A stretch of 64,000 nt of DNA from Paludibacteraceae bacterium (GCA_017430235.1 JAFRNH010000098.1:1-64000); one strand, 5' to 3'. Counted from the stretch's first letter, positions 19,026 to 28,243 are shown. Notes: generated by a model from the letters alone, not told the origin. A program made the numbers and translations.

Positions 19026-19860
19026 ATCTGTGAAAATACTAATCATACTTGTCCTTTACCGACAAAGTTTGGAGGAAAGCAGATCCTACCATAGCTTGAA
19101 GGAGAATCTGGTTCATCTTGCACAACCCCATCAGCTCATTTTGTATAACAACTCCCCGGAATGTGCCATCACACACTCCGACATAGAGTCCACCATTGTC
19201 AATGCCCAAGAAAACGGCATGTTGGCAAAAGCATACAATCACGCGCTAACTGTGGCGCAACAGGAGCATTACGATTGGATTATGCTGTTCGACCAAGACA
19301 GTGAACCCAATGCGGATTATTTCAAGCAGGTGAGTAAGGCAATCGAGATGGTCGATAGGAACGTTGCTGCCATTGTCCCTCACATCATAAGCAACGGACA
19401 GGTAATCTCACCAAGCGAATACAACAACATAGCAGGACCGTTTGGTAGTGTGAAACCCGTCGAGCTTCCAATAAAAGAGAATAAATACATCAATGCCATC
19501 AACTCCTGTTCAGTCATTCGCACTGCAGCAATCGCAAGCATTGGTGGATTTGACGAACGATTCCCACTCGATTATTTAGACTGTTGGTACTTTTACCAAT
19601 TTCACAAGAGGAAATATGATGTTGAGATTCTCGATGTCACAATACCTCATAATCTTTCCATCTTATCACCCCACAAAATGGGTAAGACTCGATATCACGA
19701 TTACATGAAGGCGTGTGCGCGATTCTCTTACAACACACAGTTCTCTCATCGAGTGTTTTTCAAAATCAGAACGCTACTACGTTGTGTGAAAATGTTATTC
19801 TTCCCACAAAAATGGTCTCTTCTGAAACCCACATTTGCAGCAATTTTTTACAAAGAATAG
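19018..19860 (+). CDS. Rhamnosyltransferase-like GT2 glycosyltransferase
   Basis: The 280-residue GT-A protein starts with the beta-strand VKILIILVLY. It has ILYNNS (residues 41-46) in the position of the nucleotide-binding motif and MLFDQDSEPNADYF (89-102), whose FDQDS is the metal-binding signature of the rhamnosyltransferase subfamily. IGGFDERFPLDYLDCWYFYQ supplies the catalytic-base region. It is expected to act in the cytoplasm on undecaprenyl-linked acceptor. It overlaps wzy by 8 nt, and the next GT2 begins 5 nt after its stop, so the run is an operon. Rhamnose as the donor is a family-based guess. Confidence 0.85.
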   Translation: MRESVKILIILVLYRQSLEESRSYHSLKENLVHLAQPHQLILYNNSPECAITHSDIESTIVNAQENGMLAKAYNHALTVAQQEHYDWIMLFDQDSEPNADYFKQVSKAIEMVDRNVAAIVPHIISNGQVISPSEYNNIAGPFGSVKPVELPIKENKYINAINSCSVIRTAAIASIGGFDERFPLDYLDCWYFYQFHKRKYDVEILDVTIPHNLSILSPHKMGKTRYHDYMKACARFSYNTQFSHRVFFKIRTLLRCVKMLFFPQKWSLLKPTFAAIFYKE

Positions 19861-19865
19861 ATTAT

Positions 19866-20720
19866 ATGGCAAGTTCATCCATACTCCTTTCCACTTATAA
19901 TGGTGAAAAATATCTGGCCTGTCAGATTGATTCCATTTTAGCACAGACAGACCAAGACTGGACGTTACTGATTCGAGACGACGGGTCATTAGACGGCACT
20001 TGCAATATCATAAACCAATACGTTCAATCACATCCGGATAAAATAAAGCAAATCGATTCAAACAGGAACGTAGGTGTGGTTCGTTCTTTTGAAACATTAC
20101 TTCAGGAGTGTGACACGGATTATATCTTCTTTTGCGACCAAGATGATTTTTGGTTGCCTACCAAAATAGAAACAAGCAAAAAGAAGATGATGGACCTTGA
20201 GGACAGAAATCCACAAAAGGCAATCGGAATCTATACCGACCTAAGAGTGGTGGATGAAGAGTTGCAAACGATTCACCCCTCTTTTTGGGAATATTCCAAA
20301 ATAGCCCCCTCATTGTTGACTACGTTTGAAGATTTATGTGTGCATCCAGCAGCCACAGGATGTACCATGATGATAAATCGAAAGGCTAAGGAGTGTGCAC
20401 TGCCCTTCTGCGAAGAGGTAAGAATGCATGACTCCTGGATTATCCTATCCATTTTGAAGAGTGGAGGCATTGTTGATTACATCTCCACTCCCACCATGCT
20501 ATACAGGCAGCATAGGGGGAATGTGATAGGAGCAATCAACGAGAACGATTCCTATTTGGCGCATCGCATCAAAGGAATTAAATCAGTTATCAAGAATAAC
20601 AAGGCACAATGGCGCATGATAAAGAAATTAGGCTTTTCATCGCATATACATTACCTGTGGCTGAAAATAAAATATCACTATAACTATTGCAGACTTCAAA
20701 AAAAGGACGATCAAAAATGA
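19866..20720 (+). CDS. GT2 glycosyltransferase
   Basis: The start at 19866 (MASSSILLSTYNGEKYLACQ) gives 284 residues and removes an upstream extension that overlaps the previous gene. GT-A motifs are STYNGE (residues 9-14), RDDGSLDGT (37-45) and FFCDQDDFWLPTK (88-100) with the DxD-like metal site. A methionine/histidine element MHDSWI and an RQH near the end are typical of this GT2 branch, which includes many O-antigen rhamnosyl- and galactosyltransferases. It ends in an ATGA overlap with the following GT2. Donor and acceptor are unknown. Confidence 0.87.
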   Translation: MASSSILLSTYNGEKYLACQIDSILAQTDQDWTLLIRDDGSLDGTCNIINQYVQSHPDKIKQIDSNRNVGVVRSFETLLQECDTDYIFFCDQDDFWLPTKIETSKKKMMDLEDRNPQKAIGIYTDLRVVDEELQTIHPSFWEYSKIAPSLLTTFEDLCVHPAATGCTMMINRKAKECALPFCEEVRMHDSWIILSILKSGGIVDYISTPTMLYRQHRGNVIGAINENDSYLAHRIKGIKSVIKNNKAQWRMIKKLGFSSHIHYLWLKIKYHYNYCRLQKKDDQK

Positions 20721-21514
20721 AAGTTTCGATTATAACAGCAACCTATAACAGTGCGTCGACCATCAGAACGACAATTGAGAGCATAGCAAGGCAAACGCAC
20801 GACGACATTGAGCACCTCATCATAGATGGAGGTTCTCAAGACAATACTGTTGAAATAGCGAAAGAATACCCCTCTGTCTCCTACATCATATCTGAGTCTG
20901 ACAATGGATTATACGAAGCCATAAACAAGGGAATAAAAGCTGCTACAGGCGATATCATAGGCATACTCAATTCGGATGATTTCTTTGCCACCGACACGAT
21001 TGTGGAGTCTATAGTCAATCATTTTTCTTCTACGGATACAGACGCCATCTATGGCGATGTATGCTACATCACGCATGACAAACCATTTCTACCTATTCGA
21101 TACTATAGCAGTAAGTCATTTAATCCATGGATGATGAAGTTTGGATTCATTCCAGCCCATCCCACCTTCTATATGAAAAGGGAGAGATTTCAAGAAATCG
21201 GATTATACAATGAGAGCTACAAAATAGCATCAGATTTTGAATTTCTACTGCGTTGTTTCTGCATTCATAAGATTAAATATCAATACATACCACAGACGAT
21301 GGTATACATGCGAATTGGAGGAATCAGCAACAAGAACTTTGCGTCCCATAAAATTATATTTACAGAGCACAAGAAAGCATTAAAAGAGAACAATATCTAT
21401 TCCAATTCACTGTTCTTATGTCTGAGATATCCTATTAAAATATTTGAAGTGGTGATTTTTCGGATAACAAAACTATTCAAGGGTAAGAAGGAGCAAGAAA
21501 TACACGTAGACTAA
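20717..21514 (+). CDS. GT2 glycosyltransferase (WcaA/colanic-type)
   Basis: The ATG at 20717 overlaps the preceding stop as ATGA and gives 265 residues starting MKVSIITATYNS. The frame extends 30 nt further upstream, but the ATGA coupling and the strand-1 motif favour this start. Motifs are IIDGGSQDNT (residues 35-44), ISESDNGLYEAINKGI (58-73) and GILNSDDFF (82-90), where the DD is the metal-binding pair. PAHPTFYMKRE and ASDFEFLLR fit the catalytic part of the colanic-acid/wca-type subfamily. It closes the plus-strand run, and the next gene is convergent 9 nt away. Confidence 0.87.
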   Translation: MKVSIITATYNSASTIRTTIESIARQTHDDIEHLIIDGGSQDNTVEIAKEYPSVSYIISESDNGLYEAINKGIKAATGDIIGILNSDDFFATDTIVESIVNHFSSTDTDAIYGDVCYITHDKPFLPIRYYSSKSFNPWMMKFGFIPAHPTFYMKRERFQEIGLYNESYKIASDFEFLLRCFCIHKIKYQYIPQTMVYMRIGGISNKNFASHKIIFTEHKKALKENNIYSNSLFLCLRYPIKIFEVVIFRITKLFKGKKEQEIHVD

Positions 21515-21523
21515 TCATTCAGA

Positions 21524-22339
21524 TTATTCGGACAATTCTGATGCGTCTAACTTTTTAATTGTTTCTTGGTTGATTTTATCACGTTCCTTGTCACTAAACC
21601 AGCCCCACTTATTGAAATATTTGATGGCAGAAACCATGTGAACGAATAGCATCTTAAGTGATCTGGCAGAATCTCTATGGTAGATATGGATAGCTTTCAC
21701 CAATGGATAGTAAATGATATCCATTCCCTCTGAATGAACACGTCTTGAGTAGTCCAAATCCTCGCAATACATAAAATAGCGTTCGTCAAATAATCCTATC
21801 TTGTCAAACACCGAGGTACGAATCAACATAAAACAGCCATACACCCAAGGTGAGCTGAAAGGTTTCGTATAAGACAATTTTGTATAGATATCCTTCGAAG
21901 AAGACGGCATCAAGCGACGTTTAATCAACGTAGAAGGAGAAGGTATCAATCGACATGAATAAGCACGTTCTCCATTAGGAAGGAAAATATCAGGAGAGAT
22001 AAGTCCCACATTCTGATTCTGCTCCATATAATCACACAAAGCCTCCACAACACCCTCTTCAAAGAAGATGTCAGGATTCAAGACCAAATGGTATAAGGAC
22101 TCACCTTTCGCCTTTTGCATCGCAATATTATGGCCCTTTCCAAATCCCAAATTTTCTCCTTGAAAAGAGTACTCAATACGATCATCTTGAGGAACAAATG
22201 ATTTTGCTTCATCAGAAGGTGAATTATCAATCAAATACAATTTAACATCCATTCTAGTGTTTAAAAATGAATGAATCGCCCTCAACAATTCGTCTCTGTC
22301 GTTTTTGTATATAACTATAGATGCCGTTACCTGGTACAT
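21524..22339 (-). CDS. WbbL-type GT2 glycosyltransferase
   Basis: The 271-residue protein begins with VTASIVIYKND. It has LIDNSPSDEA (residues 36-45), NLGFGKGHNIAM (63-74), LNPDIFF (87-93) and, further on, FDERYFMYCEDLDYSRRVHSEG. This is the canonical series of the WbbL/rhamnosyltransferase group, with the NPD metal site and the E-D catalytic pair. A C-terminal amphipathic helix (FVHMVSAIKYFNKWGW) may attach it to the membrane. It is separated from the upstream GT2 by a single nucleotide and shares its promoter. Confidence 0.87.
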   Translation of the reverse strand: MYQVTASIVIYKNDRDELLRAIHSFLNTRMDVKLYLIDNSPSDEAKSFVPQDDRIEYSFQGENLGFGKGHNIAMQKAKGESLYHLVLNPDIFFEEGVVEALCDYMEQNQNVGLISPDIFLPNGERAYSCRLIPSPSTLIKRRLMPSSSKDIYTKLSYTKPFSSPWVYGCFMLIRTSVFDKIGLFDERYFMYCEDLDYSRRVHSEGMDIIYYPLVKAIHIYHRDSARSLKMLFVHMVSAIKYFNKWGWFSDKERDKINQETIKKLDASELSE

Positions 22340-22340
22340 A

Positions 22341-23051
22341 TCAATTCGAATGTTTAAAAATCGATGTCACTAAATGCCATCGATCTAAAAATTTGTCTTT
22401 CAATGGTCGCCGACTAGGTTCTGAGCAAGAAGATGCATTATCACCATGTCTGCGATATAAGATTAATGGTTTGTCAAAAAATAAAATCTTCTTCCTTCTA
22501 TACTCCACGTTCAACGCAATCCACACATCATGCATAGGAATATTGGAAGGAAACGGAAGCACGTACGACAAAACATCACGTTTAAATGCCATACAGCAAC
22601 CAATATAAGTGTTTTTCATTAAATTTTTCACAAATCCACTTCCAGAATTAAGTAGTTTAAAAAAAGAAGGTTGCAACACTCGCTCGTCTGCATCCACTAC
22701 CTTACAATCAGAAACTACCAAATCATAATCTCTCAACAACAGCAGCATATCACACACCTTGTCATCCAGCCAAATATCATCCTGATCTGCCAAAAAAATA
22801 AATTCACCTTTAGCATGCTTTAACGCATTCTCGAGATTATAAATCGGACTGTGAAATCTATTTCCTTTCAATACTTTAATCCTTTCATCCTGAAAAGATT
22901 CTATAATCGAAAGTGTTCCATCAGTCGAAGAATCATCGGATATTACCACTTCGTCCTCATCGCCCAACTGACGCAATATAGTTTCCATTTGTCTCCGTAT
23001 GTACTTTTCCCCATTATAGGTGGCCATACATACGCTCACTCTACAATCCAT
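22341..23051 (-). CDS. GT2 glycosyltransferase
   Basis: The ATG at 23051 gives 236 residues. The longer frame from 23078 would place its start codon inside the -7 box, so I reject it. GT-A motifs are CMATYNGEKYIRRQ (residues 8-21), VISDDSSTDGT (36-46) and FLADQDDIWLDDKV (86-99), then MHDVWIALN and RRHGDN. The organisation is very similar to the GT2 at 19866 (same ATYNGEKY and DQDDxWL motifs), so the two may be paralogues using similar donors. It is the first gene of a two-gene minus-strand run next to carB. Confidence 0.87.
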   Translation of the reverse strand: MDCRVSVCMATYNGEKYIRRQMETILRQLGDEDEVVISDDSSTDGTLSIIESFQDERIKVLKGNRFHSPIYNLENALKHAKGEFIFLADQDDIWLDDKVCDMLLLLRDYDLVVSDCKVVDADERVLQPSFFKLLNSGSGFVKNLMKNTYIGCCMAFKRDVLSYVLPFPSNIPMHDVWIALNVEYRRKKILFFDKPLILYRRHGDNASSCSEPSRRPLKDKFLDRWHLVTSIFKHSN

Positions 23052-23075
23052 ATTCTCGCTTTCTAAAAGTAATAG

Positions 23076-23083
23076 CAAAAATA
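23076..23083 (-). promoter_or_regulatory. -7 box for the minus-strand GT2 pair
   Basis: Minus-strand TATTTTTG matches TAnnTTTG and lies 24 nt before the start at 23051. Confidence 0.5.
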
Positions 23084-23182
23084 AGTTAAATTTCCGAATT
23101 AACCATCATTAATATGCAATAAATGATGTGCAACTCTGATAACTAACGAATTATTAGAGTGTTTCATTTTTTTTTGATTAAA

Positions 23183-23218
23183 AAAAGGTGGCATTTTTAG
23201 CCCTAAATGCCACCTTTT
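23183..23218 (-). terminator. Hairpin terminator after carB
   Basis: A perfect 14-bp stem (AAAAGGTGGCATTT paired with AAATGCCACCTTTT) encloses an 8-nt loop. On the minus strand it starts 9 nt after the carB stop and runs into a T-rich tract. Confidence 0.8.
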
Positions 23219-23227
23219 ATGACAAGA

Positions 23228-26200
23228 TTAATACTCTTGCCAGCTCTTTATCTGGATATCCTGCTTTGATTTTTCGCAGAATGCCTTAATAAATGCACTT
23301 GCCAATCTCGCATTCGTCATCAACGGAATGTTATGATCAATTGCTGAACGACGGATCTTATATCCATTGGTCAACTCTCTCTTCGTGTGGTTCTTTGGTA
23401 TGTTAATCACCAAATCAACTTGATGATCTTGTAACAAAGAGATAATGTTTACATTGTGATCATTCTCGTCTGGCCAGCTCACTGCTATTGCATTTACTCC
23501 ATGCTCCACCAAGAAGTTTCTAGTTCCTTCTGTAGCGAATATCTTATATCCATGAGTATCTAACAACTTACATGCATCCAACAAATCTACCTTGCCACGG
23601 ATATCGCCTGATGACACTAAGATACCCTTCTCTGGTACATGGTAACCTACAGATGTCAATGAGTTGATTAATGCCTCGTCAAAGTCTGCACCTAAACATC
23701 CAACCTCTCCTGTTGACGACATGTCTACGCCCAAGATAGGGTCTGCCTTATGCAAACGTGCAAATGAGAATTGTGATGCCTTAACTCCGACATACTCAAT
23801 ATCGAATGTGGATGAATCTGGTTTCTCCACTGGAACATCCAACATAATCTTAGTGGCTGTCTCGATGAAGTTTCTCTTCAATATCTTAGATACAAATGGG
23901 AAACTACGTGATGAACGAAGGTTACACTCAATTACCTTAACGGCATTCTCCTTTGCCAAGTATTGAATGTTGAACGGACCACTGATGTTCAACTCCTTAG
24001 CTATCTTCTTACTTACCTTCTTAATCTGACGTACTGTCTCTAAATATAACTTCTGTGCTGGGAATACCAATGTAGCATCTCCTGAGTGTACTCCAGCAAA
24101 CTCTACGTGCTCTGAAATAGCGTATTCAATAATCTCACCATTCTTTGCTACTGCATCAAACTCAATCTCCTTCGCATTCTGCAAGAATGAGGATACTACC
24201 ACTGGATACTCTTTTGACACTTTAGCAGCCATCTTCAAGAAGGTATCCATCTGCTCACGGTTGTAACATACATTCATCGCAGCTCCAGAAAGTACGTAAG
24301 ATGGACGAATCAACACTGGGAATCCTACTTCCTTGATGAAGTTGTCGATATCTTCTGAACTAGTCAACTCACCCCAACGTGGTTGATCGATACCCAACTG
24401 ATCCAACATAGCAGAGAACTTATGACGGTTTTCTGCACGGTCGATGGAAACTGGTGAAGTTCCTAATACTGGAACATTCTGACGGTACAACTTCATTGCC
24501 AAGTTGTTTGGAATCTGACCTCCTACAGAGACAATCACACCCTTAGGATTTTCCAAATCAATCACATCCAATACACGCTCGAAACTCAACTCATCGAAAT
24601 AAAGTCTGTCGCACATATCATAGTCTGTTGATACAGTCTCTGGGTTGTAGTTGATCATGATAGACTTGTAACCCAACTTACGAGCTGTCTGAACGGCATT
24701 TACTGAACACCAGTCAAACTCAACGGATGAACCGATTCTGTATGCACCAGAACCTAACACTACGATGTTCTTATCGTTTCTGTATGAATAATCGATGCTA
24801 TGTTCGTCTGCGCCGTATGTCATATACAAGTAGTTGGTCAACTCAGGATGCTCAGAAGCGATGGTGTTGATACGACGAACAAACGGAGTGATTCCTTGTT
24901 TCTTACGCAATGAACGAACACGAAGTGACTCCTTCTCCATGTTGTTGGATGGATTCTCTGTGTAACGAGCAATTTGGAAATCGGAGAATCCAAGGCGTTT
25001 TGCCTCTTTCATCACATCAGCAGGTATGTCTTCAATCTTCTTGTATTGACCCAAAACTTTCGTATAGTCAACAATATTCTTCAACTTACCAATAAACCAC
25101 TTGTCGATTTTAGTAAGGTCAACGATCTTCTCGATAGAATAGCCCTTCTCCAAAGCTGCAGCGATAGCGAAAATACGCATATCTGTTGGGTGAGACAACT
25201 CTTTATCCAAATCATCGAATTCCAAATCGTGATTACCAACAAATCCGTGCATGCCCTGACCAATCATACGAAGACCTTTTTGCATGATCTCTTCGAACGA
25301 TTTACCGATTGACATGAGTTCACCCACAGACTTCATGGATGAGTTGATCTCACGGTCAACACCTACGAACTTTGACAAATCCCAACGTGGAATCTTAACA
25401 ATGATATAATCAACTGATGGAGCTACATACGCAGAGTTTGGCGTACCCATCTCTCCAATTTGATCCAATGAATAACCCAATGCCAACTTAGCTGCAACGA
25501 AAGCCAATGGATAACCAGAAGCCTTAGATGCCAAAGCTGATGAACGGCTCAAACGAGCGTTGATCTCGATAATACGATAATCGTTTGTCTCAGCATTGAA
25601 GGCAAACTGAATATTACACTCACCAACGATTCCAATATGACGAACCACCTTCTTGGCAATCTCTTGCAATAGGCTGATTTGCTCTTCTGTCAATGAAATG
25701 ATTGGTGCCACCACGATACTCTCTCCTGTGTGAATTCCTAGTGGGTCGAAGTTCTCCATAGGAACAACCGTGAAGCAGTGATCGTTCTTATCACGAATCA
25801 CCTCAAACTCGATCTCTTTCCATCCCTTCAAAGACTCTTCAACAAGAATTTGTTTTGAATGTGCAAGGGCGCTATCACAAAGCTCGATAAACTCCTCTTC
25901 GTTAGCACAAATACCAGAACCAAGACCTCCCAATGCGTATGCAGAACGAACCATCACTGGATAACCTATTCTACGTGCCACAGTCAAAGCATCGTCCATA
26001 TTCTCAACAGCCTGAGATACTGGAGTCTTAGCTTGAATCTCATTCAACTTCTTAACAAACAGGTCACGATCCTCTGTAATCATAATAGCATCTACAGAAG
26101 TACCTAACACCTGAATGCCATACTTCTCTAACGTACCTGAAGTGTAAAGTTCAGTACCACAGTTTAAGGCTGTTTGTCCACCGAAAGCTAACAAGATACC

Positions 26201-26449
26201 ATCTGGTTTTTCTTTCTTTATAACTTCCTCAACGAAATAAGGAGTGATCGGCAAGAAATAAACCTTATCAGCAACGCCCTCCGACGTTTGGATCGTAGCG
26301 ATATTAGGGTTGATCAACACCGTGGAGATACCCTCTTCACGCATAGCTTTCAGAGCTTGTGAACCAGAGTAATCAAACTCTCCGGCTTGTCCGATTTTCA
26401 AAGCTCCGGATCCTAGCAAAATAACCTTTTTAACTTTCTGTGATTTCAT
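23228..26449 (-). CDS. carB: Carbamoyl-phosphate synthase large subunit
   Basis: The 1073-residue CarB makes carbamoyl phosphate for pyrimidine and arginine synthesis. Both homologous ATP-grasp halves are present: the first opens ILLGSGALKIGQAGEFDYSG and has the VRSAYALGGLGSG and EINARLSRSSALASK elements; the second opens VVLGSGAYRIGSSVEFDWC and has RPSYVLSGAAM and ECNLRSSRSFPFVSK. The C-terminal MGS-like allosteric domain (about 930-1073) carries ATEGTRNFL and NIPKN. The glutaminase partner carA is not in the window. Expression appears to be set by the leader described at 26480-26647, which looks like a UTP-sensing attenuator. argH, another carbamoyl-phosphate-linked pathway gene, lies at 56231. 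Confidence 0.97.
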   Translation of the reverse strand: MKSQKVKKVILLGSGALKIGQAGEFDYSGSQALKAMREEGISTVLINPNIATIQTSEGVADKVYFLPITPYFVEEVIKKEKPDGILLAFGGQTALNCGTELYTSGTLEKYGIQVLGTSVDAIMITEDRDLFVKKLNEIQAKTPVSQAVENMDDALTVARRIGYPVMVRSAYALGGLGSGICANEEEFIELCDSALAHSKQILVEESLKGWKEIEFEVIRDKNDHCFTVVPMENFDPLGIHTGESIVVAPIISLTEEQISLLQEIAKKVVRHIGIVGECNIQFAFNAETNDYRIIEINARLSRSSALASKASGYPLAFVAAKLALGYSLDQIGEMGTPNSAYVAPSVDYIIVKIPRWDLSKFVGVDREINSSMKSVGELMSIGKSFEEIMQKGLRMIGQGMHGFVGNHDLEFDDLDKELSHPTDMRIFAIAAALEKGYSIEKIVDLTKIDKWFIGKLKNIVDYTKVLGQYKKIEDIPADVMKEAKRLGFSDFQIARYTENPSNNMEKESLRVRSLRKKQGITPFVRRINTIASEHPELTNYLYMTYGADEHSIDYSYRNDKNIVVLGSGAYRIGSSVEFDWCSVNAVQTARKLGYKSIMINYNPETVSTDYDMCDRLYFDELSFERVLDVIDLENPKGVIVSVGGQIPNNLAMKLYRQNVPVLGTSPVSIDRAENRHKFSAMLDQLGIDQPRWGELTSSEDIDNFIKEVGFPVLIRPSYVLSGAAMNVCYNREQMDTFLKMAAKVSKEYPVVVSSFLQNAKEIEFDAVAKNGEIIEYAISEHVEFAGVHSGDATLVFPAQKLYLETVRQIKKVSKKIAKELNISGPFNIQYLAKENAVKVIECNLRSSRSFPFVSKILKRNFIETATKIMLDVPVEKPDSSTFDIEYVGVKASQFSFARLHKADPILGVDMSSTGEVGCLGADFDEALINSLTSVGYHVPEKGILVSSGDIRGKVDLLDACKLLDTHGYKIFATEGTRNFLVEHGVNAIAVSWPDENDHNVNIISLLQDHQVDLVINIPKNHTKRELTNGYKIRRSAIDHNIPLMTNARLASAFIKAFCEKSKQDIQIKSWQEY

Positions 26450-26479
26450 ATATCTAATCTCTTAAAATAACTTTCACAC

Positions 26480-26508
26480 AAAAAAAAAGCGGAGGTAACA
26501 ACCACCGC
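26480..26508 (-). terminator. Attenuator hairpin in the carB leader
   Basis: On the minus strand GCGGTGGT, loop TGTT, ACCTCCGC (8 positions, one T-T mismatch; 26508 to 26489) is followed directly by nine T residues (26488-26480). This is an intrinsic terminator lying inside the carB leader, about 30 nt before the carB start and 9 nt after the leader ORF stop codon. A terminator between promoter and gene implies conditional readthrough. Confidence 0.85.
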
Positions 26509-26517
26509 AACAAAAAA

Positions 26518-26586
26518 TCAATAGGAATAAAAAAACAATGCCTTTACATCATCCCAATTCTTGTATATGTAATGAGGTACGGACAT
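26518..26586 (-). CDS. carB leader peptide (22 codons)
   Basis: The minus-strand frame ATG at 26586 to TGA at 26518 encodes 22 residues starting MSVPHYIYKN and ending ALFFYSY. The last codons lie in a T-rich stretch (TTGTTTTTTTATTCCTATTG, then T6), and the terminator stem begins 9 nt beyond the stop. In enterobacterial pyrBI the same layout makes RNA polymerase pause in the U-tract when UTP is low, so the coupled ribosome blocks the terminator. There are no arginine codons, arguing against an arginine attenuator. Translation of this ORF is inferred from context only. Confidence 0.6.
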   Translation of the reverse strand: MSVPHYIYKNWDDVKALFFYSY

Positions 26587-26639
26587 ATTCTCTTTTTTAT
26601 TACTTTGATTCTAAATAATTCGTTTTTTTATATTGGGTG

Positions 26640-26673
26640 CAAAGTTACACTTTTTTTCATTACACTTTGCAAA
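26640..26673 (-). promoter_or_regulatory. carB promoter (-33 TTTG and -7 TAACTTTG)
   Basis: On the minus strand TTTG (26673-26670) is followed after 22 nt by TAACTTTG (26647-26640), an exact -7 box. Transcription would begin near 26633, giving a leader of about 184 nt before carB. The rest of the 26450-26791 gap, upstream of this promoter to the viaA stop, is AT-rich with no supportable gene. Confidence 0.65.
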
Positions 26674-26791
26674 CGAAAGATGAATTTTTTTCAAAAAAAA
26701 TTACAAAGTGAGTGTTTATCGGACTTGCATGAATTTTTCTTTTTTTTACCCTATTATTTTCTCTCAAAATGGTTTTTCATCTTCCTTCTTC

Positions 26792-28243
26792 TCAACGAGT
26801 CAAAAGTTTCAACTCATACTTCTCGTCGAAATAGGCATCCCAATCCTGACGAGCATTCATTCCAATCTGCAATCCGTAGAAAAAGGTGCCATTGCGCCGA
26901 CTCTCTCGCATCTCATCCAACAAGGCTTGCTCCACCAACGGAATCTTGAAATCACTAATCCACAATACATCCGAACTCATATAATCGGCATGATGATGCA
27001 ATAACTCAAACATCTTTATCATCATACTTCGCGCATTTGTGTCGCCCGACGCACTCTTCTTGAAATAATCAAACAATCGCGCTCGCTCCTTCTTCACATC
27101 TATTGGATAAACTGATACAGAAAATGAGAGCAGATATAGATCTCGTCGTTGCCTATCTGCTATCTCCAACAATCGCAACAGCAAAGAGTTGCTTATCTTT
27201 TCTGGTTCCCCAATCATGCTTCCTGATGTGTCCAAACAGACTATCATGGGTCCCTTACGCTTCGCTGGCTGAGTGACTAAATGATGAATGGGTTTGTAAA
27301 TCTCACTACGATATGAAAAGGTCTGCAGACGATGTGAGGCATACTTATAAAGAAACAAGTCTGACAACCGTTCATCCGAAGCTTGCGCCACCTCCAACGG
27401 CAACATCGAATTCAAATCATTACCCACTGTCACCCCCGACACATCACTCTTGGAGGCATGCGTCATCTGATATACCTTCCCACTGGAAACAGCCATCTGA
27501 TGATGACTCTCCTCACTGGCTATTCGTCCCATCTTATTGGCTATCTGATTCAATACCGGATATCGCTTCTGAACCTGTATTATCTTACGCAATCGCTCAA
27601 ACAGCGTTGAGTTCCATATTCCACTCATGGCACTCCACGCTTGCAGGAACTCTTCTTCCGAAATCTGATTTCGCTTCACATACTCCTCCACCTCCTGCAT
27701 CGAAATCCTTGTCTGTCTTGCTACCGACGAAGATCTCTCTGCAGTCTCATCACGACACTGCCGCATCACCTGCCTCATCTCCATCTCCTTCCAGTCGTCT
27801 AAGAAATGCTGCCACAAAATATCATCCGAAAGATTCTCCTCCTTCTGAAACTTCTGACCATAATAGGAGGTGAACCCAGGATTGCGTTCCTCTACCTCCT
27901 GCATCAATGCCCGCCATCCGTCTTGCCGCTTATTGAGTTCCCACTCATGCGCCTCCTTGATCTTATTTTGGATGGATTGGTTTCTCGCAAATTGATATTG
28001 ATACATCTTCAATTGTTGGAAGATGAAATCGAGCGTGATATTATAAAACACGGCAGACTGCACACTGTCTTTCAACACTCTGCCACGAAGCCATGGGTCG
28101 CGCATCATAGACATAAGGTATGCATAAAGAGGATCACCCGCAAAGTCGGGATTATCCTCCTTGTCATATATGCCAGCCTCAACAAACTGATCCAACAGAC
28201 TGACATAGATTGCTGGTGAGGTCACATTCTCATCACTCGCCAT
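26792..28243 (-). CDS. viaA: ViaA-like VWA-domain protein
   Basis: The 483-residue protein has a helical N-terminal region of about 330 residues rich in charged helices, then a von Willebrand A domain. The metal-ion-dependent adhesion site is intact: LDTSGSM at residues 337-343, with ASGDTNARSM supplying the threonine and a later WISDFK segment. This is the architecture of ViaA, the partner of the MoxR ATPase RavA. The ravA-like gene lies immediately upstream and overlaps by 11 nt. In enterobacteria the pair is linked to respiratory-complex maturation and aminoglycoside sensitivity; whether that holds here is unknown. The family assignment rests on domain layout and gene pairing. Confidence 0.85.
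   Translation of the reverse strand: MASDENVTSPAIYVSLLDQFVEAGIYDKEDNPDFAGDPLYAYLMSMMRDPWLRGRVLKDSVQSAVFYNITLDFIFQQLKMYQYQFARNQSIQNKIKEAHEWELNKRQDGWRALMQEVEERNPGFTSYYGQKFQKEENLSDDILWQHFLDDWKEMEMRQVMRQCRDETAERSSSVARQTRISMQEVEEYVKRNQISEEEFLQAWSAMSGIWNSTLFERLRKIIQVQKRYPVLNQIANKMGRIASEESHHQMAVSSGKVYQMTHASKSDVSGVTVGNDLNSMLPLEVAQASDERLSDLFLYKYASHRLQTFSYRSEIYKPIHHLVTQPAKRKGPMIVCLDTSGSMIGEPEKISNSLLLRLLEIADRQRRDLYLLSFSVSVYPIDVKKERARLFDYFKKSASGDTNARSMMIKMFELLHHHADYMSSDVLWISDFKIPLVEQALLDEMRESRRNGTFFYGLQIGMNARQDWDAYFDEKYELKLLTR

Noticed and set aside
26480..26586. Arginine-responsive attenuator for carB
   Set aside because: The leader ORF has no arginine codon; a U-tract pause mechanism fits better.
26572..27004. 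Plus-strand frames in the carB-viaA gap
   Set aside because: Low-complexity, run into the antisense of viaA and through the carB promoter.
27313..27873. 186-codon plus-strand frame
   Set aside because: Antisense shadow of viaA with proline/serine/histidine-rich low-complexity translation.
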